Under the pieces are notes generated by a model, which made no database searches, was not told where the DNA came from, and saw only the letters and a program-made list of their open reading frames with translations. A DNA stretch of 64,000 bases from Pseudomonas sp. Q1-7 (GTDB taxonomy: Bacteria > Pseudomonadota > Gammaproteobacteria > Pseudomonadales > Pseudomonadaceae): positions 261,501 through 325,500 of the forward strand of contig NZ_CP116304.1 in the NCBI RefSeq assembly GCF_028010285.1. The letters are read 5' to 3'. The position numbers and the translations under genes are program-made. This document shows positions 1-10,325 of the stretch, one piece after another. Numbering within the stretch: the first letter of the stretch is position 1; every line of letters begins with the position of its first letter.

Positions 1-1342
1 GGTTGCGCGCTTCGTCGAGGGTCTTCACGTAGCCGGCGCCGTTATGCAGCGGCAGCACGGCGCGGGCACCGGCGGCGAGCTGGATTTCGGCCATGACGTG
101 GAAGGCGCGGCGAATGCCGTCCCAGGTGTAGTCGGTCATGCGGTAGTCGAGCACCGGGCTGCCGTCCCCGCGCAGCTCCACCGTGCCCTCGGCGCTCTCC
201 GGGTGGAAGCCGTCGCGCATCAGCGCCAGCATCACGTTGGTATGGGGTAGCTGTTCCATGCGCAGGGCGTTGTCGACGCCGAAGTGTCCCAGCAGGGTGG
301 TGGTGAGCGCGGGTTGCAGCGGCGGTACTTCCAGTTTGTAGGACATGCGCCCGGTGGTGCCGTCATCCCACTGGAAGTGGTCGGAATAGATGGATTGCGG
401 CGCGCCGTAGAAGGGGTTGATGACCCGGTCGAACTGCGCGGCGGAGAAGTTCACCACGTGCAGGAAGGTGCGTTTGCCGAGCCGGCCGTTGGGGTCCGGC
501 GCCCGGGAGCGCAACAGCACGCCGGGGGTGTTGATGCCACCGCCGGCGAGCACATAGTGGCGGGCCCTGACGGTGATCCGGCGGCCGTTGGGCGCCACGC
601 AGCGCTCGTCCAGGCCGAGGCATTCGATGCCGGTGACCTTGTCGCCGTCGATTAGCAGCTTTTCGGCGCGGGCGAGGTAGAGCAACTCGCCACCCTTGTC
701 CAGGGTGGCGGGAATGGTGGTGACCAGCATCGATTGCTTGGCGTTGGTCGGGCAGCCCACGCCGCAGTAGCCCAGGTTCCAGCAACCGCGCACATTGCGC
801 GGGATCACCTTCCAGTGCAGGCCGAGCTTTTCGCAGCCCAGGCGGATCACGTCGTTGTTCGGGTTCGGCGGGATGGCCCAGGGCGACACGCCCAGGCGCT
901 GTTCCATTTTCTCGAACCAGGGCGCCATCTCGGCCGCCGACAGGCCTTTCACGCCGTGCTCGCGGGCCCAGTGCTCAAGGGTCGGTTCCGGCGTGCGGAA
1001 GCTGGACGTCCAGTTCACCAGGGTGGTGCCGCCCACCGCGCGGCCCTGGAGGATGGTGATGGCGCCATCCTTGGTCATGCGCCCGATGCCTTCCTGGTAG
1101 AGGCTCGAGTACGCGTCGGCCTCCTGCATTTTGAAGTCGGAGCTGGTCTTCAGCGGGCCTTCCTCGATCAGCAGGACCTTGAAACCGGCCGCGCTGAGGA
1201 TTTCCGCCGTGGTGCCGCCGCCCGCGCCGCTGCCGACGATGGCAACATCGGCTTCCAGGGTCAGGTCGCTGTCCAGGCGTGAGCCGTTGTGGGTTTTCCA
1301 GCCGCGGGCCAGGCCTTCGGCGAAGGGATCGGGTACAGGCAT
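1..1342 (-). CDS. laoA: GMC-family long-chain alcohol dehydrogenase LaoA, 3' end outside window
   Basis: The minus-strand frame is open from the ATG at 1342 to the window edge, giving about 447 residues without a stop, so the C-terminus is missing. The N-terminal dinucleotide fold GSGAGGG (residues 37-43) and the following acidic strand end identify an FAD-binding GMC oxidoreductase. A cluster of cysteines (Cys187, Cys193, Cys197) lies mid-protein. No signal peptide is visible. It is followed on its 5' side by laoB and laoC in the same direction. The order GMC enzyme, small twin-arginine protein, aldehyde dehydrogenase and divergent TetR regulator matches LaoABCR of P. aeruginosa (PA0364-PA0367), which oxidises long-chain alcohols from SDS and alkanes. 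The C-terminal catalytic His region cannot be seen here. Confidence 0.88.
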   Translation of the reverse strand, partial: MPVPDPFAEGLARGWKTHNGSRLDSDLTLEADVAIVGSGAGGGTTAEILSAAGFKVLLIEEGPLKTSSDFKMQEADAYSSLYQEGIGRMTKDGAITILQGRAVGGTTLVNWTSSFRTPEPTLEHWAREHGVKGLSAAEMAPWFEKMEQRLGVSPWAIPPNPNNDVIRLGCEKLGLHWKVIPRNVRGCWNLGYCGVGCPTNAKQSMLVTTIPATLDKGGELLYLARAEKLLIDGDKVTGIECLGLDERCVAPNGRRITVRARHYVLAGGGINTPGVLLRSRAPDPNGRLGKRTFLHVVNFSAAQFDRVINPFYGAPQSIYSDHFQWDDGTTGRMSYKLEVPPLQPALTTTLLGHFGVDNALRMEQLPHTNVMLALMRDGFHPESAEGTVELRGDGSPVLDYRMTDYTWDGIRRAFHVMAEIQLAAGARAVLPLHNGAGYVKTLDEARN

Positions 1343-1383
1343 GTCAGGGTCTCGGACGAGTTCTTGTTATGGGAGACGGGCGC

Positions 1384-1929
1384 TCAGATCGACGGTGGGC
1401 CCGGATAGCCGCAGTGCGCCCAGGATTCCGGCCGGCCGTACCAGGCCATCATCACCAGCTTCAGCAGCGCGGCGTGGCCCATCTTCAGCAGGCCGATGGC
1501 GCTGTTCTCCCAGCGTTCGAGGAATTCTCGGATCGCCTGGTCGCTGGCCTTCTCCCAACTGCCCCAGACGCCGGTGAGCGGGCCGCGGGTGATGGGCAGG
1601 GCGAGCACGTCGAACAGCTGCAGCGTCAGCTTGAGCATTTCCGGCGACAGATGGTGCAGGGCGTAGTCCAGGCTCTGCAGGGTGCCGTCCACCGCCTGGG
1701 GCATACGCTCGGTGGGTACGGCGCCTTCCAGCATCACCGGCGCCAGGGCGCGGAGGAACGGCAGGTCGGACTCGCGCAGCACTGCGAAGCCGACAGCCGG
1801 GCCGCTGGCCGAGCAGCCGGTGAGGCTGGCGGTGACCCCGGCGGTGGCGAGGAAGGCCGAGCCGAACAGGCCGACCTTGAGCAGGTGGCGCCGGGAAAGA
1901 CCGGGCGCCTGGAAAGTGGTTTCGCTCAT
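1384..1929 (-). CDS. laoB: LaoB, small twin-arginine-signal protein of the Lao alcohol oxidation system
   Basis: This 181-residue protein starts with an SRRHLLK twin-arginine motif at residues 12-18, then a hydrophobic stretch to about residue 36 and a Cys at 39 after LTG, so it may be a Tat substrate and perhaps a lipoprotein. The rest is unremarkable in motif but resembles in size and layout the small Tat subunits (gluconate 2-dehydrogenase subunit 3 type) that accompany GMC dehydrogenases. It lies between laoA (41 bp away) and laoC (28 bp) on the same strand, implying one operon. Assignment as LaoB rests on position and the neighbouring genes. The biochemical role is inferred, not visible. 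Confidence 0.8.
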   Translation of the reverse strand: MSETTFQAPGLSRRHLLKVGLFGSAFLATAGVTASLTGCSASGPAVGFAVLRESDLPFLRALAPVMLEGAVPTERMPQAVDGTLQSLDYALHHLSPEMLKLTLQLFDVLALPITRGPLTGVWGSWEKASDQAIREFLERWENSAIGLLKMGHAALLKLVMMAWYGRPESWAHCGYPGPPSI

Positions 1930-1957
1930 TGTTGTTATCTGCCTGCGAAAGCCCGGT

Positions 1958-3388
1958 TCAGCGGACGAAGAGTGTGTACACCAGCTTCTGGATGGCCTTG
2001 CCGTAGGGTGGATAGATCATCTTCGCGGCATTGAAGCGCTGCTTGATGAACACGCCCTTGGCCTTACTGAACGTGAGGAAGCCTTCGTGGCCATGGTAGT
2101 GGCCCATGCCGGAAGGGCCGACGCCGCCGAAGGGCATGTCGTCCTGGGCCACGTGGAGCAGGGTGTCGTTCAGGCACACGCCGCCGGAGTGCGTTTCGTG
2201 CAGCACGCGCTGCTGCTCGGCCTTGCCGTAACCGAAGTAGTAGAGGGCCAGCGGGCGCGGCCGGTCATTGATGTAGGCAAAGGCATCGTCGAGGCGGCGA
2301 TAGGGGACGATGGGCAGCAGCGGGCCGAAGATTTCCTCCTGCATCAGCTTCATCTCGTCGCTCGCGTTCAGCACCAGGGTATGGGGCAGGCGCCGGCCCT
2401 GGGTTTCGGGGAACAGCGGGACCAGCCGTGCGCCCTTGGCTTCGGCGTCGGCCAGGTAGCCGTTCAGTCGGCCCAGTTGGCGCTCGTTGATGATCGCGGT
2501 GTAGTCGGGGTTGTCCTTGAGTTGCGGGAAGAAGCCCTGCACGGCCTGACGATAGGCCTCGACGAAGCCCTCGACGCGGTCCTCGGGCACCAGCACGTAG
2601 TCCGGGGCCACGCAGGTCTGGCCGGCGTTCAGGGTCTTGCCGAAGGCGATGCGCTCGGCGGCGTCGGCCAGGGGGACGTCCGCGGAGACGATGGCCGGCG
2701 ACTTGCCGCCCAGCTCCAGGGTCACCGGGGTCAGGTTCTCGGCGGCGGCGCGCATCACATGCTTGCCGATGCTGGTGGCGCCGGTGAACAGCAAGTGGTC
2801 GAAGGGCAGGCGGGAGAACGCCACGCCCATGTCGGCCTCGCCCAGGGCCACGGCCACCAGGTCTTCGGGGAAGATGCGCGCCAGCAGGTCCTTGACCAGT
2901 TGGGAGGTGGCCGGGGTGGATTCGCTCATCTTGATCATCACCCGGTTGCCCGCCGCCAGGGCGCCCACCAGAGGGCCGATGGCCAGGTACAGCGGGTAGT
3001 TCCAGGGCACGATCACGCCCACTACGCCAAGGGGCTGGTAGACCACCTTGGCCGAGGCCGGCTGGAATGCCAGGCCGACGCCACGGCGGGACGGTTTCAT
3101 CCATTTCTTCACGCGCTTGGCGGCGTAATGGATGCCGTGCAGGCTGGGCATGATTTCCGCCAGCAGGGTCTCGTCGGCGGAGCGGTTGCTGAAGTCGCTG
3201 GAGATGGCGGCGATCAGCGCGTCCTGCTCGGCGAACAGCAGCTCGCGCAGGGACTTCAGCCACTGGATACGCTGCTCGGCGCTGGGCATGGGGTTGGCGC
3301 GGAACGCCTCGCGCTGGCCCTTGAACAGGGTCTCCAACTGGCTGATCTGCTGCTGGCTTTGTTGCAGGTAGGCGATATCGGCGACCAT
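1958..3388 (-). CDS. laoC: Aldehyde dehydrogenase LaoC
   Basis: A 476-residue NAD(P)-dependent aldehyde dehydrogenase of the coniferyl-aldehyde-dehydrogenase-like branch, which is shorter than the usual 490-500. Visible landmarks are VIVPWNYP (125-132, oxyanion Asn130), FTGATSIGK (201-209, cofactor), LELGGKSP with the general base Glu225, and GQTC with catalytic Cys259. It would oxidise the fatty aldehyde made by the adjacent alcohol dehydrogenase to the fatty acid. The ATG at 3388 follows the divergent laoR control region, so this is the first gene of the laoC-laoB-laoA transcript. Confidence 0.92.
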   Translation of the reverse strand: MVADIAYLQQSQQQISQLETLFKGQREAFRANPMPSAEQRIQWLKSLRELLFAEQDALIAAISSDFSNRSADETLLAEIMPSLHGIHYAAKRVKKWMKPSRRGVGLAFQPASAKVVYQPLGVVGVIVPWNYPLYLAIGPLVGALAAGNRVMIKMSESTPATSQLVKDLLARIFPEDLVAVALGEADMGVAFSRLPFDHLLFTGATSIGKHVMRAAAENLTPVTLELGGKSPAIVSADVPLADAAERIAFGKTLNAGQTCVAPDYVLVPEDRVEGFVEAYRQAVQGFFPQLKDNPDYTAIINERQLGRLNGYLADAEAKGARLVPLFPETQGRRLPHTLVLNASDEMKLMQEEIFGPLLPIVPYRRLDDAFAYINDRPRPLALYYFGYGKAEQQRVLHETHSGGVCLNDTLLHVAQDDMPFGGVGPSGMGHYHGHEGFLTFSKAKGVFIKQRFNAAKMIYPPYGKAIQKLVYTLFVR

Positions 3389-3475
3389 GGCGCGGTTCCT
3401 CGCGGTTCGGGGAGCGTCGTCCGCTCCGCTGGGCGGATACGGCGAGGCACTGTTGTTGTGGTGTCGCTGGACTTC

Positions 3476-3491
3476 TAGAGCAATTACTCTA
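3476..3491. promoter_or_regulatory. Candidate LaoR operator (16-bp near-perfect palindrome)
   Basis: TAGAG and CTCTA arms are separated by CAATTA. The whole 16-mer is palindromic except for one central base pair. It is the best symmetric site in the 249-bp region between laoC and laoR, in keeping with a TetR-type dimer. Binding is inferred. Confidence 0.5.
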
Positions 3492-3637
3492 ATCTGTCAA
3501 ATAGCTTGCCCGTCGGACTGCCCGGCGGCAGCCCAACGAAAGCAGGGCAAGCTGGCCGTGGGTAACACCGGGTGTTTCGCAATGCCTCGCCGGTGTACCT
3601 TTGCCGAGCCCCACCGAAAGCAGGAAAGTCCGTTCCG

Positions 3638-4303
3638 ATGGCCCAACGACCCAAGACCCGCGACCGCATCGTTCTGGAGAGCCTCGGGCTGTTCAACACC
3701 CAGGGCGAGCGCAACGTCACCACCAACCACATCGCCGCGCACCTGGGCATGTCGCCGGGCAACCTCTATTACCACTTCCGCAACAAGCAGGAGATCATCG
3801 GCGAGCTGTTCAGCCAGTACGAAGCGCGGGTGGACGGTTTCCTGCGCCTGCCGGAAGGTCGCGCGGTGACGCTGGAGGACAAGACCTTCTACCTGGAGTC
3901 ACTGCTGGCGGCCATGTGGGATTTCCGCTTCCTGCACCGCGACCTGGAGCATCTGCTGGAATCCGATGGGCAGCTCGCCGCGCGCTACCGCCTGTTCGCC
4001 CAGCGATGCCTGGACCACGGCCAGACCATCTACCAGGGGTTCGTGGAGGCGCGCATCCTGCTGATGACCCCGGCCCAGGTCGAGGCGCTCACCCTGAACA
4101 GCTGGATCATCATCACCTCCTGGGTGCGCTTCCTCTGCACCACCCGCGGCGAGGCCGGCGATCTCAGCCAGGAACTGCTGCGGCGCGGCATCTACCAGGT
4201 TCTGGCGCTGGAGAGTGGCTACCTGGCGCCCGAGTTGCAGCCGGCGGTCAAGGTGCTCTACGAGAAGTTGTACGTGCCGCTGCAGCAGGTGGTGCCGGCC
4301 TAA
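3638..4303 (+). CDS. laoR: TetR-family repressor LaoR
   Basis: Starting at the ATG at 3638 the protein has 221 residues. A longer in-frame start at 3572 adds 22 residues with no helix-turn-helix content, and the ATG at 3638 has an AGGAAAG sequence upstream at a workable distance. The N-terminal TetR DNA-binding domain is clear (TTNHIAAHLGMSPGNLYYHF, about residues 28-47, with the typical YYHF end), followed by a helical ligand domain. It is divergent from laoC-laoB-laoA and is the orthologue by position of LaoR, the repressor of the long-chain alcohol oxidation genes. The 3' end overlaps the convergent hydrolase gene by 4 bp. Confidence 0.85.
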   Translation: MAQRPKTRDRIVLESLGLFNTQGERNVTTNHIAAHLGMSPGNLYYHFRNKQEIIGELFSQYEARVDGFLRLPEGRAVTLEDKTFYLESLLAAMWDFRFLHRDLEHLLESDGQLAARYRLFAQRCLDHGQTIYQGFVEARILLMTPAQVEALTLNSWIIITSWVRFLCTTRGEAGDLSQELLRRGIYQVLALESGYLAPELQPAVKVLYEKLYVPLQQVVPA

Positions 4304-5310
4304 CGGCAGCGTGCCAGCCAGCCGGGAATCCGCCGTTCCAGATAATAGGCTGGCTTGCCCGGCGCCCCTTCGACGAAGCCCACGTGGCCGCCTCGTTCGT
4401 GCAGTTCCATCTGCGTGGTGGCGGAGAGCTCGTGGGCGTCCGGCAGGCTGTGGCGAAACACGAAGGGGTCGTCGCTGGATTGGATCAGCAGGGTGGGCAC
4501 GCGGATGCCGCCAAGGTAGTAGCGGCTGGAGGCCCGTCGGTAGTAGTCCTGGGCGTCGCTGAAGCCGTGCAGGGGCGCGGTGACGCGGCCGTCGAACTCC
4601 CAGAAGGTGCGCAAGTCGTCCAGGGGACCCAGGCGCTCCAGGATGGACAGGTGCTCGGCCTGGCCCTGATGGGCGAACAGGCGTTGCTTGTTCCTCACGT
4701 AGGCCACCATCTCGCGCATGAAGTGCCGTTGGTAGACCCGCGAGAAACCGAGGGCGATGCGGTCGGCGCATTGGTCCAGGCGATAGGGCACCGACACCGC
4801 CACCGCGCCCTGCAGGCCGCAATCCTCGCCCGTTTCGCCCAGGTACTTGAGCAGCACGTTGCCCCCCAGCGAGTAGCCCACCGCAAAGAGCGGCGCCAGT
4901 GGGCGGCTGGCGCGCAGGTGACGCACGGTGGTCGCCAGGTCCTCACTGGCGCCGGAGTGGTAGCCGCGCGGCAGCAGGTTGGGTTCTCCGGAGCAGCCGC
5001 GCCAGTTGATCGCCACGCTGGCCCAGCCACGCGCCGCCAGCTGCTGCTGCAGGCCGAGCACGTAGAGCGACTGGGAGGAACCGGTGAGTCCGTGCAAGAC
5101 CAGCACCAGGGGCGCGGCGGCCTCGTGCGGGCCGTGCCAGTCCAGGTCGAGGAAGTCGCCGTCGTCCATCCACAGGCGTTCGCGCTGGCGCGAAAGCCGT
5201 GGCGGCTGGCGGCAGAAGGGCGACCAGAGGGTCTGCAGGTGCGGGCCGGGCAACCACCAGGCGGGCTGGAAGCCGGCGCTGGCGGTCGCAGGGGAGTAGA
5301 ACTGGTTCAT
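4300..5310 (-). CDS. YheT-like alpha/beta-fold hydrolase
   Basis: A 336-residue member of the COG0429 (YheT) hydrolases. The oxyanion HG is at residues 73-74 and the nucleophile elbow GYSLGGN places Ser147. An acid in the SSDDPF segment and a His in the RGGHVGF segment complete a plausible triad. No signal peptide is seen. The substrate is unknown; family members act on short-chain esters. It sits 15 bp downstream of rsmD on the same strand and may be cotranscribed with it. Its stop overlaps the laoR stop. Confidence 0.8.
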   Translation of the reverse strand: MNQFYSPATASAGFQPAWWLPGPHLQTLWSPFCRQPPRLSRQRERLWMDDGDFLDLDWHGPHEAAAPLVLVLHGLTGSSQSLYVLGLQQQLAARGWASVAINWRGCSGEPNLLPRGYHSGASEDLATTVRHLRASRPLAPLFAVGYSLGGNVLLKYLGETGEDCGLQGAVAVSVPYRLDQCADRIALGFSRVYQRHFMREMVAYVRNKQRLFAHQGQAEHLSILERLGPLDDLRTFWEFDGRVTAPLHGFSDAQDYYRRASSRYYLGGIRVPTLLIQSSDDPFVFRHSLPDAHELSATTQMELHERGGHVGFVEGAPGKPAYYLERRIPGWLARCR

Positions 5311-5325
5311 CGGGGTTGCCGTCGG

Positions 5326-5943
5326 TCAGGCGTTGCTGCTCTCGCCCGCTGCGCGCTGCCAGAGGGCGTAGTACACCTGGCCGGCTTTCTTCTCCCGGTG
5401 CAGGCGCCAGTTGCCCGGCAGGCCCAGCGTGGAGGGCGGGTTCTCGCTTTCGGTATAGACCCAGGCGCGGGGTGCCAGCCAGCCCCGTGTTTCCAGAAGG
5501 TTACAGACAGGTGTCAGGAGGTTCTGGTTGAACGGCGGATCGAGGAACACCAGGTCGAAGGCGCTGGGCGTTTGGGTGTCCAGGTAGCGCAGGGCGTCGC
5601 TCTGCAGCAGTTGACCACGGTCGCAGCGCAGCACGTCCAGATGGCTGCGCAGGGCGGCCACCGAGTCCGGGTTGAGGTCCAGCGCCAGGCCGGCGGCGGC
5701 GCCCCGGGACAGGGCTTCGAGGTAGAGCGCGCCGCTGCCGGCGAAGGGGTCGAGGACGCGGGCGCCCTCCACGTGAGGCGCCAGCCAGTTGAACAGCGTT
5801 TCGCGAACCCGGTCGGGGGTGGGGCGCAGGCCGGGGCCGTCGGGGAAGGCGAAGCGCCGCGAGCGCCATTCCCCGCCAATGATGCGCAGTTGACCCTGGC
5901 CGCCATGGGCGGGGCGCGCGGGTTTGGTGTTGGGCTTGCGCAT
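5326..5943 (-). CDS. rsmD: 16S rRNA (guanine966-N2)-methyltransferase RsmD
   Basis: The 205-residue protein has the SAM-binding motif I VLDPFAGSGALYLEALSRGA and the catalytic FLDPPFNQN (DPPF) of N2-guanine methyltransferases. Size and motif order match RsmD, which methylates G966 of 16S rRNA in the 30S subunit. The first base of its start codon (5943) is shared with the stop of the upstream M16 peptidase gene, so the two are translationally close. The basic N-terminus is usual for the family. Confidence 0.93.
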   Translation of the reverse strand: MRKPNTKPARPAHGGQGQLRIIGGEWRSRRFAFPDGPGLRPTPDRVRETLFNWLAPHVEGARVLDPFAGSGALYLEALSRGAAAGLALDLNPDSVAALRSHLDVLRCDRGQLLQSDALRYLDTQTPSAFDLVFLDPPFNQNLLTPVCNLLETRGWLAPRAWVYTESENPPSTLGLPGNWRLHREKKAGQVYYALWQRAAGESSNA

Positions 5944-7430
5944 CAGTGCTCCGGTACGCCGCTGGGCAGTTCGGCGGGTTTGGCGGTGGGCGGCGGCAGC
6001 TCCTTCTGCGGGACGGTCGGGCCGGCCGTGACGATGACGAACTGGTCGGGGTTCAGGTGCCTGGCCATGACGGCCTTGACCTGGGCCACGTCCAGCGTCT
6101 GGACCTTGGCCATGAAGTCTTCCAGGTAGGTCAGCGGCAGGTCGTAGAAGCCGATGGCGCCCAGTTGGCCGACGATGTCGGCGTTGCTGGCGGTGGACAG
6201 CGGGAAGCTCCCGGCCAACTCGCGCTTGGCATCGTCCAGCTCCTTCTGGGTGGGGCCTTCGGCCAGGTACTGGCGAACGATGTCCTGGATCAGCTTGAGG
6301 GTGCCCTGGCTCATCTCGGCGCGGGTCTGCAGGCCGATCATGAAGGGGCCGCGCACCTGCATGGCGGTGAACCCGGAGCTGATGCCGTAGGTCAGGCCGC
6401 GCTTCTCGCGCACTTCCTCCATCAGCCGGGTACCGAAACCGCCGCCGCCGAGGATCTGGTTGCCCAGGTAGAGCGCGGCGTAGTCCGGGTCGTTCCGGTC
6501 GATGCCGAGCTGGGCGAGCATCAGGTGGGTCTGGTTGGACGGGAACTCGATGTGGTTGACGCCCGCCTTGGGCGTTTCCGGCTCCGGCAGCCTGGGCAGC
6601 GCACCGCCTTGCGGCAGGGCCCGGGATACCTGGTTGGTGATGGTCTCGGCGTCGGCGCGGGACAGGTCGCCGACCAGGGCGATCACCACGTTGCCGGCGG
6701 CGTAGGCCTTCTGGTGGAAGTCACGCAGCTGGGCGACGCTGATGCCGGGAACGGACTTCTCGTTGCCTTCGCTGGCGTGGGCGTAGGGGTGCTGGCCGTA
6801 GAGCTTCTCGAACAGCTCCAGGCCGGCGAGCTTGCCGGGGTTCTGCTTCTGGTATTCGAAGCCGGCGAGCATCTGGTTCTTGATCCGTGCCAGGGAGTCC
6901 TCGGGGAAGGTCGGGGCACCGATCACCTGGGTGAACAGCTGCAGGGCCGGCTCGCGCAGTTCGGGAGTGGTCAGACTGCGCAGGCTGGCGATGGCCATGT
7001 CGCGGTAGGCACCGTTGCCGAACTCGGCGCCCAGGCTCTCGAAGCCTTCGGCAATGGCGGTGACGTCCTTGCCAGCCACGCCCTCGTTGAGCATGGCGTT
7101 GGTCAGGGTGGCCAGGCCCGGAGTGCCGCCATCCTGGCTGCTGCCGGCGGCGAAGGTCAGGCGCAGGTCGAACATCGGCAGCTCGGGGGCGGCGACGAAG
7201 AGCACCTTGGCGCCTTCGGCGGTCGTCCAGCTCTGGATATCCAGGGTACGGCGGCCTGGCGCCTTGCTGCCCAGCGCCGCGAGGGACTGCAGGCCGGCGG
7301 CAGGGGCCGGCGTGGCGGTTTCGGCGGTGGCGGTGCCGGCCGGGCGGTTGACGATGAATCCCAGCACGCCCAGCAGGGCGACCAGGGCCAGGCCGAGCAG
7401 GCCGTAACGCAGGCCATTGCGCTCATTCAT
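5943..7430 (-). CDS. M16 peptidase homologue lacking the zinc motif (regulatory subunit)
   Basis: A 495-residue M16 (pitrilysin/insulinase) protein with an N-terminal membrane anchor (about residues 9-26). At the place where the active-site HxxEH should be it reads TLTNAMLNEG, so the metal ligands are absent. The substrate-contact segment REKRGLTYGISSGF is kept. In M16B enzymes an HxxEH-bearing subunit pairs with one that lacks the motif but supplies the R/Y pair, and this gene overlaps by 8 bp with just such a partner upstream. A periplasmic heterodimer is inferred. The protein substrate is unknown. Confidence 0.85.
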   Translation of the reverse strand: MNERNGLRYGLLGLALVALLGVLGFIVNRPAGTATAETATPAPAAGLQSLAALGSKAPGRRTLDIQSWTTAEGAKVLFVAAPELPMFDLRLTFAAGSSQDGGTPGLATLTNAMLNEGVAGKDVTAIAEGFESLGAEFGNGAYRDMAIASLRSLTTPELREPALQLFTQVIGAPTFPEDSLARIKNQMLAGFEYQKQNPGKLAGLELFEKLYGQHPYAHASEGNEKSVPGISVAQLRDFHQKAYAAGNVVIALVGDLSRADAETITNQVSRALPQGGALPRLPEPETPKAGVNHIEFPSNQTHLMLAQLGIDRNDPDYAALYLGNQILGGGGFGTRLMEEVREKRGLTYGISSGFTAMQVRGPFMIGLQTRAEMSQGTLKLIQDIVRQYLAEGPTQKELDDAKRELAGSFPLSTASNADIVGQLGAIGFYDLPLTYLEDFMAKVQTLDVAQVKAVMARHLNPDQFVIVTAGPTVPQKELPPPTAKPAELPSGVPEH

Positions 7431-8778
7431 GGTTGGCCTCCTCGGGCAGGATGTGGGCGACGCTCAGGCGCTCGCGGGTGAAGAACGTCCGTGCGGCGGC
7501 CTGGATATCGTCGGGTGTCACGGCTTCCAGGGCGGCGAGCTCCTGGTCCATCAGCCTCCAGGACAGGCCGACGGTTTCCAGCTGGCCGATGGTGGTGGCC
7601 TGGCTGGTGATGGAATCGCGCTGGTAGACCAGGTCGGCGATGACCTGGGCGCGTACGCGCTTGAGTTCCTCGGCACTGGGCGGGGTGCTCTTGAGGTCTT
7701 CCAGTTGGCGCCAGATGCCGGCCTCGGTCTGCTCCAGGGTCTTGCCTTTCTGCACGTTGGGCGTGGCGCTGATGACGAACAGGCTGTCGCCGCGGGGGAA
7801 ACCGTCGTACCAGGCGGAGGCGCCGCTGACCAGTTCCTCGCCGCGCTCCAGGCGACTCGGCAGGCGGGCGCTGTAGCCACCATCGAGCAACGTGGAGAGC
7901 AGCCGCAGGGCATGAACCTGGCGGGCCTCCTTGGCAGTCGCCAGGCCCGGTACGTTGAAGCCCATGACCAGGCTCGGCAGCTGGGTGCGCACGTGCAGGG
8001 TCAGGCGGCGTTCGCCGGGGGTGGCCAGTTCCAGGGGCTTCTTCGCGGGTGGTACTGCGCGCTTCGGAATGTCGGCGAAATAGCGTTCGGCGAGGGCTTT
8101 GACTTCATCGGGGGTGACGTCGCCCACCACCACCAGGGTGGCGTTGTTCGGCGCGTACCAGGACTCGTACCAGTGGCGCAGCTCCTCCACCGTCATGCGG
8201 TTGAGGTCGGCCATCCAGCCGATGGTGGGGGTGTGATAGCCGCTGGCCGGGTAGGCCATCGCCTTGAAGCGTTCGAAGGCCTTTGCGGTGGGCTTGTCGT
8301 CGGTGCGCAGCCGGCGTTCTTCCTTGATCACCTCGATCTCGCGGGCGAACTCCTCGGGGGGCAACTTGAGGCTGGCGAGGCGGTCGGCCTCCAGCTCGAA
8401 GGCGACGCCCAGGCGGTCGCGGGCCAGTACCTGGTAATAGGCGGTGTAGTCGTCGCTGGTGAAGGCGTTTTCCTCCGCGCCGAGCTCACGCAGGATGCGC
8501 GAGGCCTCGCCGGGGCCGAGCTTGCGGCTGCCCTTGAACATCATGTGTTCGAGGGCGTGGGAGAGGCCAGTCTGGCCGGGCGTCTCGTAGCTCGAACCGA
8601 CCTTGTACCAGAGCTGGGATACCACCACGGGCGCGCGATGGTCTTCGCGGACAACGACCTTCAAGCCGTTGTCCAGGGTGAACTCGTGGGTGGGTTGGTT
8701 GTCTGCGGCGAGGGCCAGGGCAGGCAGGCAGAGGGCGCAATAAAGCAAGCCGGCGGCTTGTCGGGCGATGGCTTTCAT
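7423..8778 (-). CDS. M16 zinc peptidase, catalytic subunit
   Basis: A 451-residue protein with a signal peptide (residues 1-24, ending ALAADN) and the zinc motif HALEH (His74, Glu77, His78), with a downstream acidic third ligand near EVIKEERR. Two M16 domains are recognisable by length. It is the first gene of the minus-strand group and overlaps the inactive partner gene by 8 bp, pointing to coupled translation and a two-subunit periplasmic protease. It is divergent from ftsY across a 143-bp gap. Confidence 0.9.
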   Translation of the reverse strand: MKAIARQAAGLLYCALCLPALALAADNQPTHEFTLDNGLKVVVREDHRAPVVVSQLWYKVGSSYETPGQTGLSHALEHMMFKGSRKLGPGEASRILRELGAEENAFTSDDYTAYYQVLARDRLGVAFELEADRLASLKLPPEEFAREIEVIKEERRLRTDDKPTAKAFERFKAMAYPASGYHTPTIGWMADLNRMTVEELRHWYESWYAPNNATLVVVGDVTPDEVKALAERYFADIPKRAVPPAKKPLELATPGERRLTLHVRTQLPSLVMGFNVPGLATAKEARQVHALRLLSTLLDGGYSARLPSRLERGEELVSGASAWYDGFPRGDSLFVISATPNVQKGKTLEQTEAGIWRQLEDLKSTPPSAEELKRVRAQVIADLVYQRDSITSQATTIGQLETVGLSWRLMDQELAALEAVTPDDIQAAARTFFTRERLSVAHILPEEANHE

Positions 8779-8921
8779 CGATGTTCTTGACCTGTCGGAC
8801 GGCCCCGGCGGTCGTACCGCCAGCGGGCGAAGAGGTGCTAGGATACCCCATCCTTTCCCGGGGCGGCGAAGCGGGCCAGCGTAGAGCCAGCACTGCTGCT
8901 CCCTTGAGATGCAATCGACTC

Positions 8922-10321
<1,400 letters not shown>

Positions 10322-10325
<4 letters not shown>

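Noticed and set aside
3531-3627. Two short similar blocks with the common core CGAAAGCAGG upstream of laoR
   Set aside because: The match is only 10 bp exact and the second block includes the ribosome binding site region, so chance is a sufficient explanation.
3601-6129. An 842-codon plus-strand frame across laoR, the hydrolase and rsmD
   Set aside because: It runs through three real genes in other frames and has no coherent domain.
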